Source: Emcibacter sp048269205
GTDB taxonomy: Bacteria > Pseudomonadota > Alphaproteobacteria > Sphingomonadales > Emcibacteraceae
Direction of reading: 5' to 3'
NCBI RefSeq assembly: GCF_048269205.1
Contig: NZ_JBLXJC010000003.1
Coordinates: forward strand, 62,001 to 126,000
DNA length: 64,000 nucleotides
Both the position numbers and the translations under genes were made by a program. This document shows positions 25,632 through 32,476 of this stretch, one piece after another. Under the pieces are notes generated by a model, which saw nothing but the letters and a program-made list of their open reading frames with translations, was not told the DNA's origin and did not search any database. Position 1 is the stretch's first letter. Each line of letters opens with the position of its first letter.

Positions 25632-26620
25632 TATTTGCCTTCTGGCTCGATACCCAGTCTACCGAACAGTTCCATATCCCGGTTCTGGATCGGATTGGGG
25701 GTCGTCAACAGCTTCTCACCGTAGAAGATGCTATTGGCTCCGGCCATGAAGCAGAGCGCCTGCATCTCGTCATTCATCTCCTCCCGCCCGGCGCTGAGCC
25801 GAACGTAGGAGGCCGGCATCAGGATGCGGGCCGCAGCGATAGTGCGGATAAAATCAAAGGGGTCCATCTTGTCTTCCCCGGCCAGGGGCGTGCCTTCGAC
25901 CTGGACCAGCATATTGATCGGCACACTGCCCGGATGCTGCGGCAGGTTGGCCAAGGTCTGCAGCATGCCGGCCCGGTCCTCGAGGCTTTCGCCCATACCG
26001 ACAATACCGCCGCTGCAGACATTGATCCCTGCACCGCGCACCCGCTCCAAGGTTTCCAGACGGTCCTCATAGGTGCGAGTGGTAATGATCTCTTTATAAT
26101 ATTCCGGGGAGCTGTCCACATTATGGTTATAATAATCCAGCCCGGCCTGTTTCAGCCGGGTGACCTGGTCTTCATCCAGCATACCCAGTGTGACACAGGT
26201 TTCCATGCCCAGATCCTTTACCCCTTCAATCATGGCCACCACGGCATCCATGTCGCGACCCTTGGGGCTGCGCCAGGCGGCACCCATGCAATAACGGGTG
26301 GCCCCGGCGTCTTTTGCCTTCTTCGCCTGCTCGATCACCGTCTGCACCGCCATCAGCTTACTGGCGTCGACTTCGGTCTGGTAGCGAGCAGACTGGGGAC
26401 AATATTTACAGTCCTCCGGACAGCCGCCGGTCTTGATCGAACACAGCTGGCTCAACTGCACCCGGTTGGGATCAAAATGTTTCCGGTGCACCGTCTGCGC
26501 CTCGAAGAGCAAATCCATAAAGGGCATGTTGAAATAAGCCAGAATTTCCCGCTTTGTCCAGTTGTGACGAAACCCGTCCGAATAGGCATTTTCAAAGGAT
26601 ATTTCTTGCGCTTCGCTCAT
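25631..26620 (-). CDS. bioB: Biotin synthase
   Basis: Radical-SAM enzyme that inserts sulfur into dethiobiotin. The 329 residues carry the radical-SAM cluster Cys67-x3-Cys71-x2-Cys74 ('GGCPEDCKYCPQSARY'). The later conserved blocks 'YCMGAAWRSPKGRD', 'YNHNVDSSPEYY' and 'SAGREEM' contain ligands of the second [2Fe-2S] cluster. It is first in a bioB-bioA unit transcribed away from bioF-bioD. Confidence 0.97.
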   Translation of the reverse strand: MSEAQEISFENAYSDGFRHNWTKREILAYFNMPFMDLLFEAQTVHRKHFDPNRVQLSQLCSIKTGGCPEDCKYCPQSARYQTEVDASKLMAVQTVIEQAKKAKDAGATRYCMGAAWRSPKGRDMDAVVAMIEGVKDLGMETCVTLGMLDEDQVTRLKQAGLDYYNHNVDSSPEYYKEIITTRTYEDRLETLERVRGAGINVCSGGIVGMGESLEDRAGMLQTLANLPQHPGSVPINMLVQVEGTPLAGEDKMDPFDFIRTIAAARILMPASYVRLSAGREEMNDEMQALCFMAGANSIFYGEKLLTTPNPIQNRDMELFGRLGIEPEGK

Positions 26621-26651
26621 TTCGACCTGCTTTCAAGCTGATTTAATTCCC

Positions 26652-26691
26652 GCGGCCATATATACTTGATATATATAATGACTATGGCCGC
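26652..26691. promoter_or_regulatory. Inverted repeat in the bioB promoter region
   Basis: Perfect nine-base arms GCGGCCATA / TATGGCCGC enclose a 22-base AT-rich core 32-71 bases before bioB. The core contains ATATATATAA (26669-26678), one base off the TTATMKATAA pattern known for the alphaproteobacterial biotin repressor BioR when read on the minus strand. An operator role is likely; which protein binds is inference. Confidence 0.4.
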
Positions 26692-26739
26692 ACATTCCCC
26701 GTCCTGCCCGAAAAAGTCAAGCAAATTACGACAATAACT

Positions 26740-26784
26740 TTACTCACGAGTAACATTGACTATAGTCTCCGGCAGATTGATTAT
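26740..26784 (+). promoter_or_regulatory. bioF promoter with adjoining palindrome
   Basis: TTGACT (26756-26761), 17 bases, then GATTAT (26779-26784) make a reasonable sigma-70 promoter 30 bases before bioF. Immediately upstream lies TTACTC-AC-GAGTAA (26740-26753), an inverted repeat placed where an activator or repressor would touch the -35 region. Confidence 0.45.
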
Positions 26785-26814
26785 GCGCCGGAACACAGTA
26801 GCAGGGAAAACCAG

Positions 26815-27969
26815 ATGAAGTCGCTGGATAAATTCGTTTCTTCCAAACTTGAAAAGCTGGAACACGCCGGCCTGCGTCGAAGGCTTGTCCCAACCAGGCG
26901 ACTGGATGACGGCCATGCCATCCGGGATGAACGGGAACTGATTTCCTTCTGCTGCAACGACTATTTGAATCTGAGCCATCATCCGGATGTTAAAAAGGCC
27001 GCAAAAGAGGCCATAGACACCTACGGCGCCGGCGCGGGCGCCTCGCGACTGATTACCGGCAATCACCCGTTGCTGGAGGAACTGGAGGGACGGCTTGCCC
27101 GTCTCAAGGGCACCGAGGCCGCCTGCGTTTTCAGTTCCGGCTATATGGCCAACATCGGCATCATTCCCGGCCTCGCCGGACCGGAAGATATTATCTTTGC
27201 GGACGAACTCGTTCACAACTGTCTGGTCGCCGGAAGTCAGCTGAGCCGGGCGAAACTGATCTATTTCAGACATAACGACCTGGATCATCTTACGGCATTG
27301 CTGCGAAAGCATCGGGCAGAGCACGAACATGCCCTGATTCTGACCGACGGGGTCTTCAGCATGGACGGCGATCTGGCCCCGCTGCCGGAACTCGGCGATC
27401 TGGCCCGCCAGCATGATTGCTGGCTGCTGTCCGATGACGCCCATGGTGTTGGTGTAATCGGTGAAGAAGGACGTGGCAGCAGTTTCTGTTTTGACCCCAA
27501 ACCGGATATTCCTTTGCAGATGGGCACCCTGTCCAAGGCCATCGGCAGCTTTGGCGGATATCTGTGCGCCAGCAAACCGGTGATCGATTTCATGAAGACC
27601 CGGGCCCGCAGCCTGATCTATACCACCGCCCTTCCTCCAGCCAGCGTTGCGGCCGCACTCCGGGCCCTGGATATCATTGAAAATGACCGCGACTATTGCA
27701 ACCGACCGATGTATAATGCGCGCCTGTTTGCCCGGGAGACAGGACTGGCCGAGCCGCAAAGCCCAATCATTCCCGTGATCACGGGGGACAGCGGAAAAAC
27801 CATGCGGCTTGCCGCGCAACTTGAGGAACTCGGCTTTCTTGTAACCGGCATCCGCCCGCCCACCGTAGCGGAAGGGTCCGCCCGGCTGCGCATTACCTTC
27901 AGTGCAGCCCACAGGGAAGAGGACGTTCTCTCGTTGGCAACGGCCCTGAAAACAATTGGCGCCCTGTAA
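26815..27969 (+). CDS. bioF: 8-amino-7-oxononanoate synthase
   Basis: PLP enzyme joining pimeloyl-ACP (or -CoA) and alanine in the first ring-building step of biotin synthesis. The 384 residues show 'FCCNDYLNLSHHPDVKKAA', 'GAGAGASRLITGNHPLLEELE', 'DDAHGVGVIGEEGRG' and the PLP Lys241 in 'TLSKAIGSFGGYL'. The ATG at 26815 follows AGGGAAAA. It opens the bioF-bioD unit, divergent from bioB-bioA. Confidence 0.96.
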   Translation: MKSLDKFVSSKLEKLEHAGLRRRLVPTRRLDDGHAIRDERELISFCCNDYLNLSHHPDVKKAAKEAIDTYGAGAGASRLITGNHPLLEELEGRLARLKGTEAACVFSSGYMANIGIIPGLAGPEDIIFADELVHNCLVAGSQLSRAKLIYFRHNDLDHLTALLRKHRAEHEHALILTDGVFSMDGDLAPLPELGDLARQHDCWLLSDDAHGVGVIGEEGRGSSFCFDPKPDIPLQMGTLSKAIGSFGGYLCASKPVIDFMKTRARSLIYTTALPPASVAAALRALDIIENDRDYCNRPMYNARLFARETGLAEPQSPIIPVITGDSGKTMRLAAQLEELGFLVTGIRPPTVAEGSARLRITFSAAHREEDVLSLATALKTIGAL

Positions 27970-28000
27970 GTTAAAGCGTGTGAATTAAAGGAAGCGATAA

Positions 28001-28639
28001 ATGAGCCGCATCATTTTTGTCACAAGCACGGGAACCGGCATCGGCAAAACCCACGTCACCTGCGAAGCCATCCGCAACAGAATAAAGTCCGGTTTCAAGG
28101 TCAATGCCCTGAAGCCGGTGATTAGCGGCTTCGATCCGGATACGGCGGGGTCCAGTGATACGGGACTGTTGCTTGAAGCCCTGGGGCGTGAATGCACTGA
28201 CGAGAATATCGAGGCAATTTCCCCCTGGCGGTTCAGGGCACCGCTGTCCCCGGACCAGGCCGCTGCCGAAGAAGAACGTGAACTGGATTTTGAGGGGCTG
28301 ACCGATTTTTGTAAATCCGCCTGTTCGGGGGATTATGACTATCATTTCATAGAAGGGGTCGGCGGGCTGATGGTCCCCCTGACTGCACAGCATACGGTCC
28401 TCGACTGGATCAAGACCATGGACTGCGACATCTGGCTTGTGGCCGGAACCTACCTCGGCAGTCTCAGTCACACGCTCACCGCCTGTGATGTAATGCACAA
28501 TCATAACCTGAATCTCTCCCAACTGATTCTCTCCGAATCAGGTGAAGATTCAGTCGATTTGCAAAAAACACTCGCCACATTGAAAAATTTTTTGCCGGAA
28601 ACGCCAATAATTTCGATCCGGCGAAAACCTGAAAATTAG
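28001..28639 (+). CDS. bioD: Dethiobiotin synthetase
   Basis: ATP-dependent carboxylation and ring closure of 7,8-diaminononanoate. The 212-residue protein has the P-loop 'STGTGIGKTHVTCEA' at its N-terminus, the substrate region 'NALKPVISGFD', 'FIEGVGGLMVPL' and 'WLVAGTYLGSLSHTL'. It follows bioF by 31 bases. No bioC or bioH homologue is seen in this cluster, so pimeloyl precursor formation must be encoded elsewhere. Confidence 0.94.
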   Translation: MSRIIFVTSTGTGIGKTHVTCEAIRNRIKSGFKVNALKPVISGFDPDTAGSSDTGLLLEALGRECTDENIEAISPWRFRAPLSPDQAAAEEERELDFEGLTDFCKSACSGDYDYHFIEGVGGLMVPLTAQHTVLDWIKTMDCDIWLVAGTYLGSLSHTLTACDVMHNHNLNLSQLILSESGEDSVDLQKTLATLKNFLPETPIISIRRKPEN

Positions 28640-28664
28640 AAAAACATCCGACCCTTTCGGTAGG

Positions 28665-28691
28665 CAGATTTTTCGAGTCCGGCAAAATCTG
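28665..28691. promoter_or_regulatory. Candidate enhancer (UAS) for the sigma-54 promoter
   Basis: Perfect eight-base inverted repeat CAGATTTT-N11-AAAATCTG centred about 95 bases upstream of the predicted transcription start at roughly 28773. This is the distance at which NtrC-family enhancer-binding proteins normally sit. No enhancer-binding protein gene is adjacent. Confidence 0.45.
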
Positions 28692-28747
28692 ACCGGCTGT
28701 TTTCGGATCGGAACTGTCAATTCCCTTGATTCTTCAGACATAAAAAC

Positions 28748-28763
28748 TGGCACGCGGCTTGCT
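28748..28763 (+). promoter_or_regulatory. Sigma-54 (RpoN) promoter
   Basis: TGGCAC-GCGGC-TTGCT matches the sigma-54 consensus (TGGCACNNNNNTTGCW) without a mismatch. The essential GG (28749-28750) and GC (28761-28762) have the required spacing. It lies 28 bases before the start codon of the small gene at 28791, leaving room for a ribosome site (GGAGAAG). Confidence 0.8.
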
Positions 28764-28790
28764 TCTACTCACAGACAAGGAGAAGTAATC

Positions 28791-29084
28791 ATGAAGATGG
28801 ATTATATTGTTTCAGATGGAACAAAAGCTGTAAGCCCTTCTGACGAAAGGTCAATGACAAATATACTAGTAAATTTAGAAAAAATGGGAATTGACCCCGA
28901 GCCCTTTTTTATTCTTGCCGCCCGGGAATTCGAAAATATCTACGGCGAAAATGCCGGGGAAAAAGCACGCCTGTTATATGCAAATGCAATTACCGAGCAG
29001 GACGAAGACGGCGCCTGTGTCTGGCACAAAATCCAAACCCTCATTTCTGATAACTCACAGAATTCACTGAGGAATATACATTAG
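28791..29084 (+). CDS. Small protein of unknown function behind a sigma-54 promoter
   Basis: A 97-residue soluble acidic protein starting MKMDYIVSDGTKAV. The ATG has an excellent ribosome site, GGAGAAG. The middle part looks alpha-helical ('MTNILVNLEKMGIDPEPFFILAAREFENIYGENAGEKARLLYANAI'); there are no transmembrane segments and a single Cys near residue 78. I do not recognise the family. It stands alone: bioD lies upstream and a double hairpin ends it downstream. The perfect sigma-54 promoter and candidate upstream activator site imply expression under a specific signal, for example nitrogen status, motility or stress, rather than housekeeping. That reading is inference from the promoter only. 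Confidence 0.85.
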   Translation: MKMDYIVSDGTKAVSPSDERSMTNILVNLEKMGIDPEPFFILAAREFENIYGENAGEKARLLYANAITEQDEDGACVWHKIQTLISDNSQNSLRNIH

Positions 29085-29155
29085 TTTCCTCTTGCATATG
29101 CAATGCAATGGATTCTATAATCCCCGTATATATTGATAAATTTGAGAGATCCCTT

Positions 29156-29179
29156 GAAGGATCATTCCGGTGATCCTTC
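29156..29179. repeat. Perfect hairpin downstream of the small sigma-54 gene
   Basis: GAAGGATCA-TTCCGG-TGATCCTTC, a perfect nine-base-pair stem with a six-base loop and no T-tract, placed 12 bases before the terminator. It may protect the 3' end of the transcript or be part of a 3'-UTR-derived RNA. Confidence 0.5.
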
Positions 29180-29191
29180 ATCTGCCTGACT

Positions 29192-29233
29192 GCCTCGGTA
29201 GCCCGACTACGGGTTTGCCGAGGCTTTTTTTTT
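29192..29233 (+). terminator. Strong Rho-independent terminator
   Basis: Stem GCCTCGG / CCGAGGC with an inner CCCG / CGGG pairing, followed by nine T residues. It ends the transcript of the small gene at 28791 before the convergent ccdA-like gene. Confidence 0.9.
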
Positions 29234-29252
29234 ACACTTATTGAGTGTCGGG

Positions 29253-29987
29253 CTAGCCTATTCGGGCCAGCCAGGGAAACCATTCCAGAAGGTTATTGCC
29301 GAAGGTCTGGAGCAGTCCGAAGAAAATGGCAAGGCCGGTCAGGATCAGCAGGCCGCCGATGATGATTTCCAGCAGCCGGAAATGTTTCCGGAACCTGCCG
29401 GAAAACTGCAGGAAACGATTTACCGAAAGAGCCGCCAGCACAAACGGTATGCCAAGCCCCAGGGAATAGACCATCAACAGCGCTACACCTGTGCCGAAGG
29501 TCTGCTGACTGGCGGCCAGTGTCAGAATTGTACCGAGGATAGGGCCGATACAGGGCGTCCAGCCAAAGGCAAAGGCAAGCCCCATGACATAGGCGCCGAT
29601 AAGTCCGGCCGGCGTTTCCCGGGTCTGGAACCGTGCCTCCCTGTAAAGGAAACCGATCCTTATGATGCCGGTGAAATGCAGTCCCAGAATAACAATCAGC
29701 CCGCCGGAAATTTTTGAAAAAATATCCAGATGCTGCAGCAATAAAGGCTGCAGGCTCGAAGCGCCGGCCCCAAGCAAAACAAAGACGGTCGAAAAACCAA
29801 GAACAAAGGCCAGCGCACCGGACAGCACGTCCGTGAAGGGTACCCTGCCTCCTTCCCTGAGATCATTGAGGGAACTGCCCGTGACATAGGACACATAGGC
29901 CGGGACCAGGGGCAGCACACAGGGAGACAGAAAACTGAAAAGGCCGCCCAGCAGCGCTGCAAAATATGATACTTCCAAGGATTCCAT
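29253..29987 (-). CDS. ccdA: CcdA/DsbD-type thiol-disulfide electron carrier in the inner membrane
   Basis: Polytopic membrane protein of 244 residues with about six transmembrane helices. It carries the two conserved membrane Cys motifs of the CcdA family: 'FLSPCVLPLVPAYVSY' near the N-terminus and 'GWTPCIGPILGT' in the middle. The family moves reducing equivalents from cytoplasmic thioredoxin to the periplasm for cytochrome c maturation or methionine sulfoxide or metal handling. The start at ATG 29987 is chosen; a GTG at 30011 would add eight residues and cannot be excluded. TIGR02186 and TauE genes lie just upstream on the same strand, which suggests a shared redox/sulfur role. Confidence 0.9.
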   Translation of the reverse strand: MESLEVSYFAALLGGLFSFLSPCVLPLVPAYVSYVTGSSLNDLREGGRVPFTDVLSGALAFVLGFSTVFVLLGAGASSLQPLLLQHLDIFSKISGGLIVILGLHFTGIIRIGFLYREARFQTRETPAGLIGAYVMGLAFAFGWTPCIGPILGTILTLAASQQTFGTGVALLMVYSLGLGIPFVLAALSVNRFLQFSGRFRKHFRLLEIIIGGLLILTGLAIFFGLLQTFGNNLLEWFPWLARIG

Positions 29988-30071
29988 AGCCCAAGTTTTA
30001 ACGTCATGCACGAATATAGCAAGCCCTGCAAAGATCAGAAAATCGTGAGGGTAGTTGTAACCCTGTGCTGA

Positions 30072-30869
30072 TCAGCTCACCTTCCTTGAAAACTGGCCGC
30101 CGAGCCAGCCGGCCAGCAGGGCCACCAGAATTGCCACCAGCCCATAGAGCGCCGGTTTCTCGTGGGCGAAATTATAAATGGCTCTCTCCAGCCCCACCTT
30201 GTCCACATGCAGGTCGCTGGTACGGCTGAGAATAACTTCTCCGTGACGCACAAGATGAACCGTGGTGCGATAGTTTCCGACCGGCATGTTGGCCGGGAAA
30301 TACATTCTGGCCCAGAACAGAATACCTTCCCGCAGATTAATATTGCCGAACTCTTCCTTATAGAGTCCTTTTACCTTCATGTTGCGGATAAATCCCGCCC
30401 GATAGGCCTGCCGCTCCTCCGGGTCAAGTTTCTCTGAAAAAGGCAGGTCTATATGGTCCAGTCCGATCTGATGCCGGGACCGCTCGCCAGAGGAAATAAT
30501 ATCATCCAGGTGCCGGGTTGTGCCCAGGGCATAATATCCCGGCACACCGGAAAGCTCCTCGCGCGCTTTATTGACCCAGATACCGCCAACGCGCTCTTTA
30601 CGGCGCACGGTCATCTCCTTCGGATCACTGGTCACAACAACAATCATGTCGTAGTCCATGCCCTCGACTGCCACGCCGTGGCCACCATCCTCCTGCGGAA
30701 TCGCCATTTCTATGGCACCGAAAACCATAAGCTCTGTTCCGGAGAAGCGAGCGTTGATATCAATCATGTGGTCCGACAGATCCGTTACAAGACGCTCCGC
30801 TTTCACTTGCGGCGGGGCCAGCGCCGCGACCATGACCATCATGCCCGCCAGTATCCTGCTCCGGTTCAA
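30072..30869 (-). CDS. TIGR02186-family exported membrane-anchored protein
   Basis: A 265-residue protein with an N-terminal signal peptide ('ILAGMMVMVAALAPPQVKA'), a periplasmic beta-rich domain ('LSDHMIDINARFSGTELMVFGAIE', 'PANMPVGNYRTTVHLVRHGEVI') and one C-terminal transmembrane helix ('LYGLVAILVALLAGWLGGQF'). This alphaproteobacterial family of unknown function is almost always found next to a TauE/SafE permease, and here its start overlaps the permease stop by four bases, so the two proteins are translationally coupled. A role in transporter assembly or sulfite-related export is inference. Confidence 0.85.
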   Translation of the reverse strand: MNRSRILAGMMVMVAALAPPQVKAERLVTDLSDHMIDINARFSGTELMVFGAIEMAIPQEDGGHGVAVEGMDYDMIVVVTSDPKEMTVRRKERVGGIWVNKAREELSGVPGYYALGTTRHLDDIISSGERSRHQIGLDHIDLPFSEKLDPEERQAYRAGFIRNMKVKGLYKEEFGNINLREGILFWARMYFPANMPVGNYRTTVHLVRHGEVILSRTSDLHVDKVGLERAIYNFAHEKPALYGLVAILVALLAGWLGGQFSRKVS

Positions 30870-31795
30870 TGGACCTCTCCTTCTGCCACGGGAAACACCG
30901 AGAACAGGTCGTCGGGTTCGACAACAAGATCCACACCCATCTTGCCGCAGACCGCCAGCACCAGGAGAGCCAGAAGAATGCGCAGCTGTTCGCCTTTCAG
31001 GCGCGATCCCACCCTGACGCCGATCTGGGCGCCAATAACAGCGCCAACAAGCAGAATCAGGGCAAGCACCATATCCACTGTCTGGGTATTGACGGAATGA
31101 AGGAACGTCACGCTGGCGGTCACAAAGGTGATCTGAAACAGGCTTGTTCCGATCACCACATTAATGGGCATGTTGAGAAGATAGATCATGGCCGGCACCA
31201 TGATAAAACCGCCGCCAACCCCCATAATCGCCGCCAGTACCCCCACAAGACCACCGATCGCCAGGGGCAGAAGTATGCTGACATACATCTTTGATTTGCG
31301 AAAACGCATTTTAAACGGCAGGGCGTCAATCCAGGTGCGCGGGCGCCGGCCGGGTTTCGGCTTTTGTCCCCGGCGCTGCCGGATCATGGCCAAAACACTC
31401 TCGATGAACATCAATCCGCCAATACCGCCCAGAAAAATAACATAGGCGATGGAGATCATCAGATCCACCTGTCCAAGCGCCTTGAGGATGGTAAAGAACC
31501 AGGCCCCGATATAGGACCCCACTGCCCCGCCGGCAATCAGCACGAACCCCATTTTATAATCGACACCGCCCCGCTTGGCATGAGCCAGAGCCCCTGATAC
31601 AGAGGCAGCGGTAATCTGGTTGGCTTCCGTGGCCACCGCCACTGCTGGCGGCACACCGGCAAAAATAAGAAGGGGCGTCATCAGAAACCCGCCGCCAACT
31701 CCAAACATGCCGGACAGAAAGCCAACCCCTCCCCCCATGGCCAGCAAGACAAACACATTGATTGATAACTCGGCGATGGGCAGGTAGATCTGCAT
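30866..31795 (-). CDS. TauE/SafE-family permease
   Basis: A 309-residue inner-membrane protein with two repeats of the TauE/SafE fold, each starting with the 'GVGGGFLMTPLLI' / 'GVGGGFIMVPAMI' motif, and about eight transmembrane helices plus a basic loop ('RQRRGQKPKPGRRPR'). Members export sulfite, sulfoacetate or other organosulfur anions; the exact substrate is not readable. It is first in a unit with the TIGR02186 gene and, 84 bases further, the CcdA-like gene. Confidence 0.9.
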   Translation of the reverse strand: MQIYLPIAELSINVFVLLAMGGGVGFLSGMFGVGGGFLMTPLLIFAGVPPAVAVATEANQITAASVSGALAHAKRGGVDYKMGFVLIAGGAVGSYIGAWFFTILKALGQVDLMISIAYVIFLGGIGGLMFIESVLAMIRQRRGQKPKPGRRPRTWIDALPFKMRFRKSKMYVSILLPLAIGGLVGVLAAIMGVGGGFIMVPAMIYLLNMPINVVIGTSLFQITFVTASVTFLHSVNTQTVDMVLALILLVGAVIGAQIGVRVGSRLKGEQLRILLALLVLAVCGKMGVDLVVEPDDLFSVFPVAEGEVH

Positions 31796-31950
31796 GTGGT
31801 ATACTGTTCAGGTTCGAAGTGGCGGAAACGTCAGGATAAAGCCTGATTTATAATTTATTCAAATCCTAAACAAAAACCGCCCTGTTTTATAGTGAATTCT
31901 TCCGGTTTTGCGCTTTTTTGGGACGTGAATCACATTTCCCGATTAAAATA

Positions 31951-31962
31951 AAACGACTGTTT
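31951..31962. promoter_or_regulatory. AAACGACTGTTT motif upstream of the liuR operon
   Basis: Dyad AAAC-N4-GTTT about ten bases upstream of the liuR -35 box. The identical 12-mer occurs at 48391-48402 upstream of the SDR gene. The AAAC...GTTT form resembles sites of TetR-type fatty-acid regulators (PsrA class); which protein binds is not shown. Confidence 0.4.
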
Positions 31963-31971
31963 CATTTTCTA

Positions 31972-32000
31972 TTGACCTTTACGTAAACGTAAACTATGAT
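31972..32000 (+). promoter_or_regulatory. liuR-operon promoter with LiuR-type operator in its spacer
   Basis: TTGACC (31972-31977), 17 bases, TATGAT (31995-32000) form a strong sigma-70 promoter 51 bases before the MerR-type gene. Its spacer is occupied by the inverted repeat TTTACGT-AA-ACGTAAA (31978-31993), with perfect seven-base arms. This form and position agree with the operator described for LiuR, the MerR-family repressor of branched-chain and fatty acid degradation. Confidence 0.75.
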
Positions 32001-32050
32001 CCGGATCATCATTCACAACCCTGGTCGAGTTACCCGGTGACAAAAACGAA

Positions 32051-32476
32051 ATGGACCTGATGAACAGGAAGAAACCGACATACAGCATTTCCGAACTGTC
32101 TGAGGAATTTGGGATCACCCCCCGGACGCTTCGCTTTTACGAGGATCAGAAACTGATTTCCCCGAAACGCGAAGGACAGACCCGCATCTATTCCGCCGCC
32201 GACAGGGCCCGTCTTGCCTGGATTTTACGGGGAAAACGAGTTGGTTTCAGCATCGCGGAAATGAGCGAGGTGCTGGATATGTATTATCAGGAAGGTGGCA
32301 AGGTCAAACAGAGCCGGGTTGCCATGGAAGCCTGCCGCCAGCGCATCGAAAGCCTGGAACAGCAGAAAAAAGATATCGACGAAACAATCGACGAATTAAA
32401 CAACCTCATCCAGACCCTCGAACACTGGATGCAGGAACAGAATATTGAAAAATTAGGAGATCGCGAACATGCCTAG
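32051..32476 (+). CDS. liuR: MerR-family regulator of acyl-CoA catabolism (LiuR-like)
   Basis: A 141-residue protein with a MerR helix-turn-helix ('YSISELSEEFGITPRTLRFYEDQKLISPKREGQTRIYSAADRARL') followed by a long dimerisation coiled coil ('RQRIESLEQQKKDIDETIDELNNLIQTLEHWM'). There is no metal-binding Cys at the C-terminus, which rules out the heavy-metal MerR class. It heads the acd-thiolase-fadB operon and overlaps the acd start by eight bases; with the palindromic operator in its own promoter this fits LiuR. Acyl-CoA intermediates are the likely effector (inference). Confidence 0.88.
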   Translation: MDLMNRKKPTYSISELSEEFGITPRTLRFYEDQKLISPKREGQTRIYSAADRARLAWILRGKRVGFSIAEMSEVLDMYYQEGGKVKQSRVAMEACRQRIESLEQQKKDIDETIDELNNLIQTLEHWMQEQNIEKLGDREHA

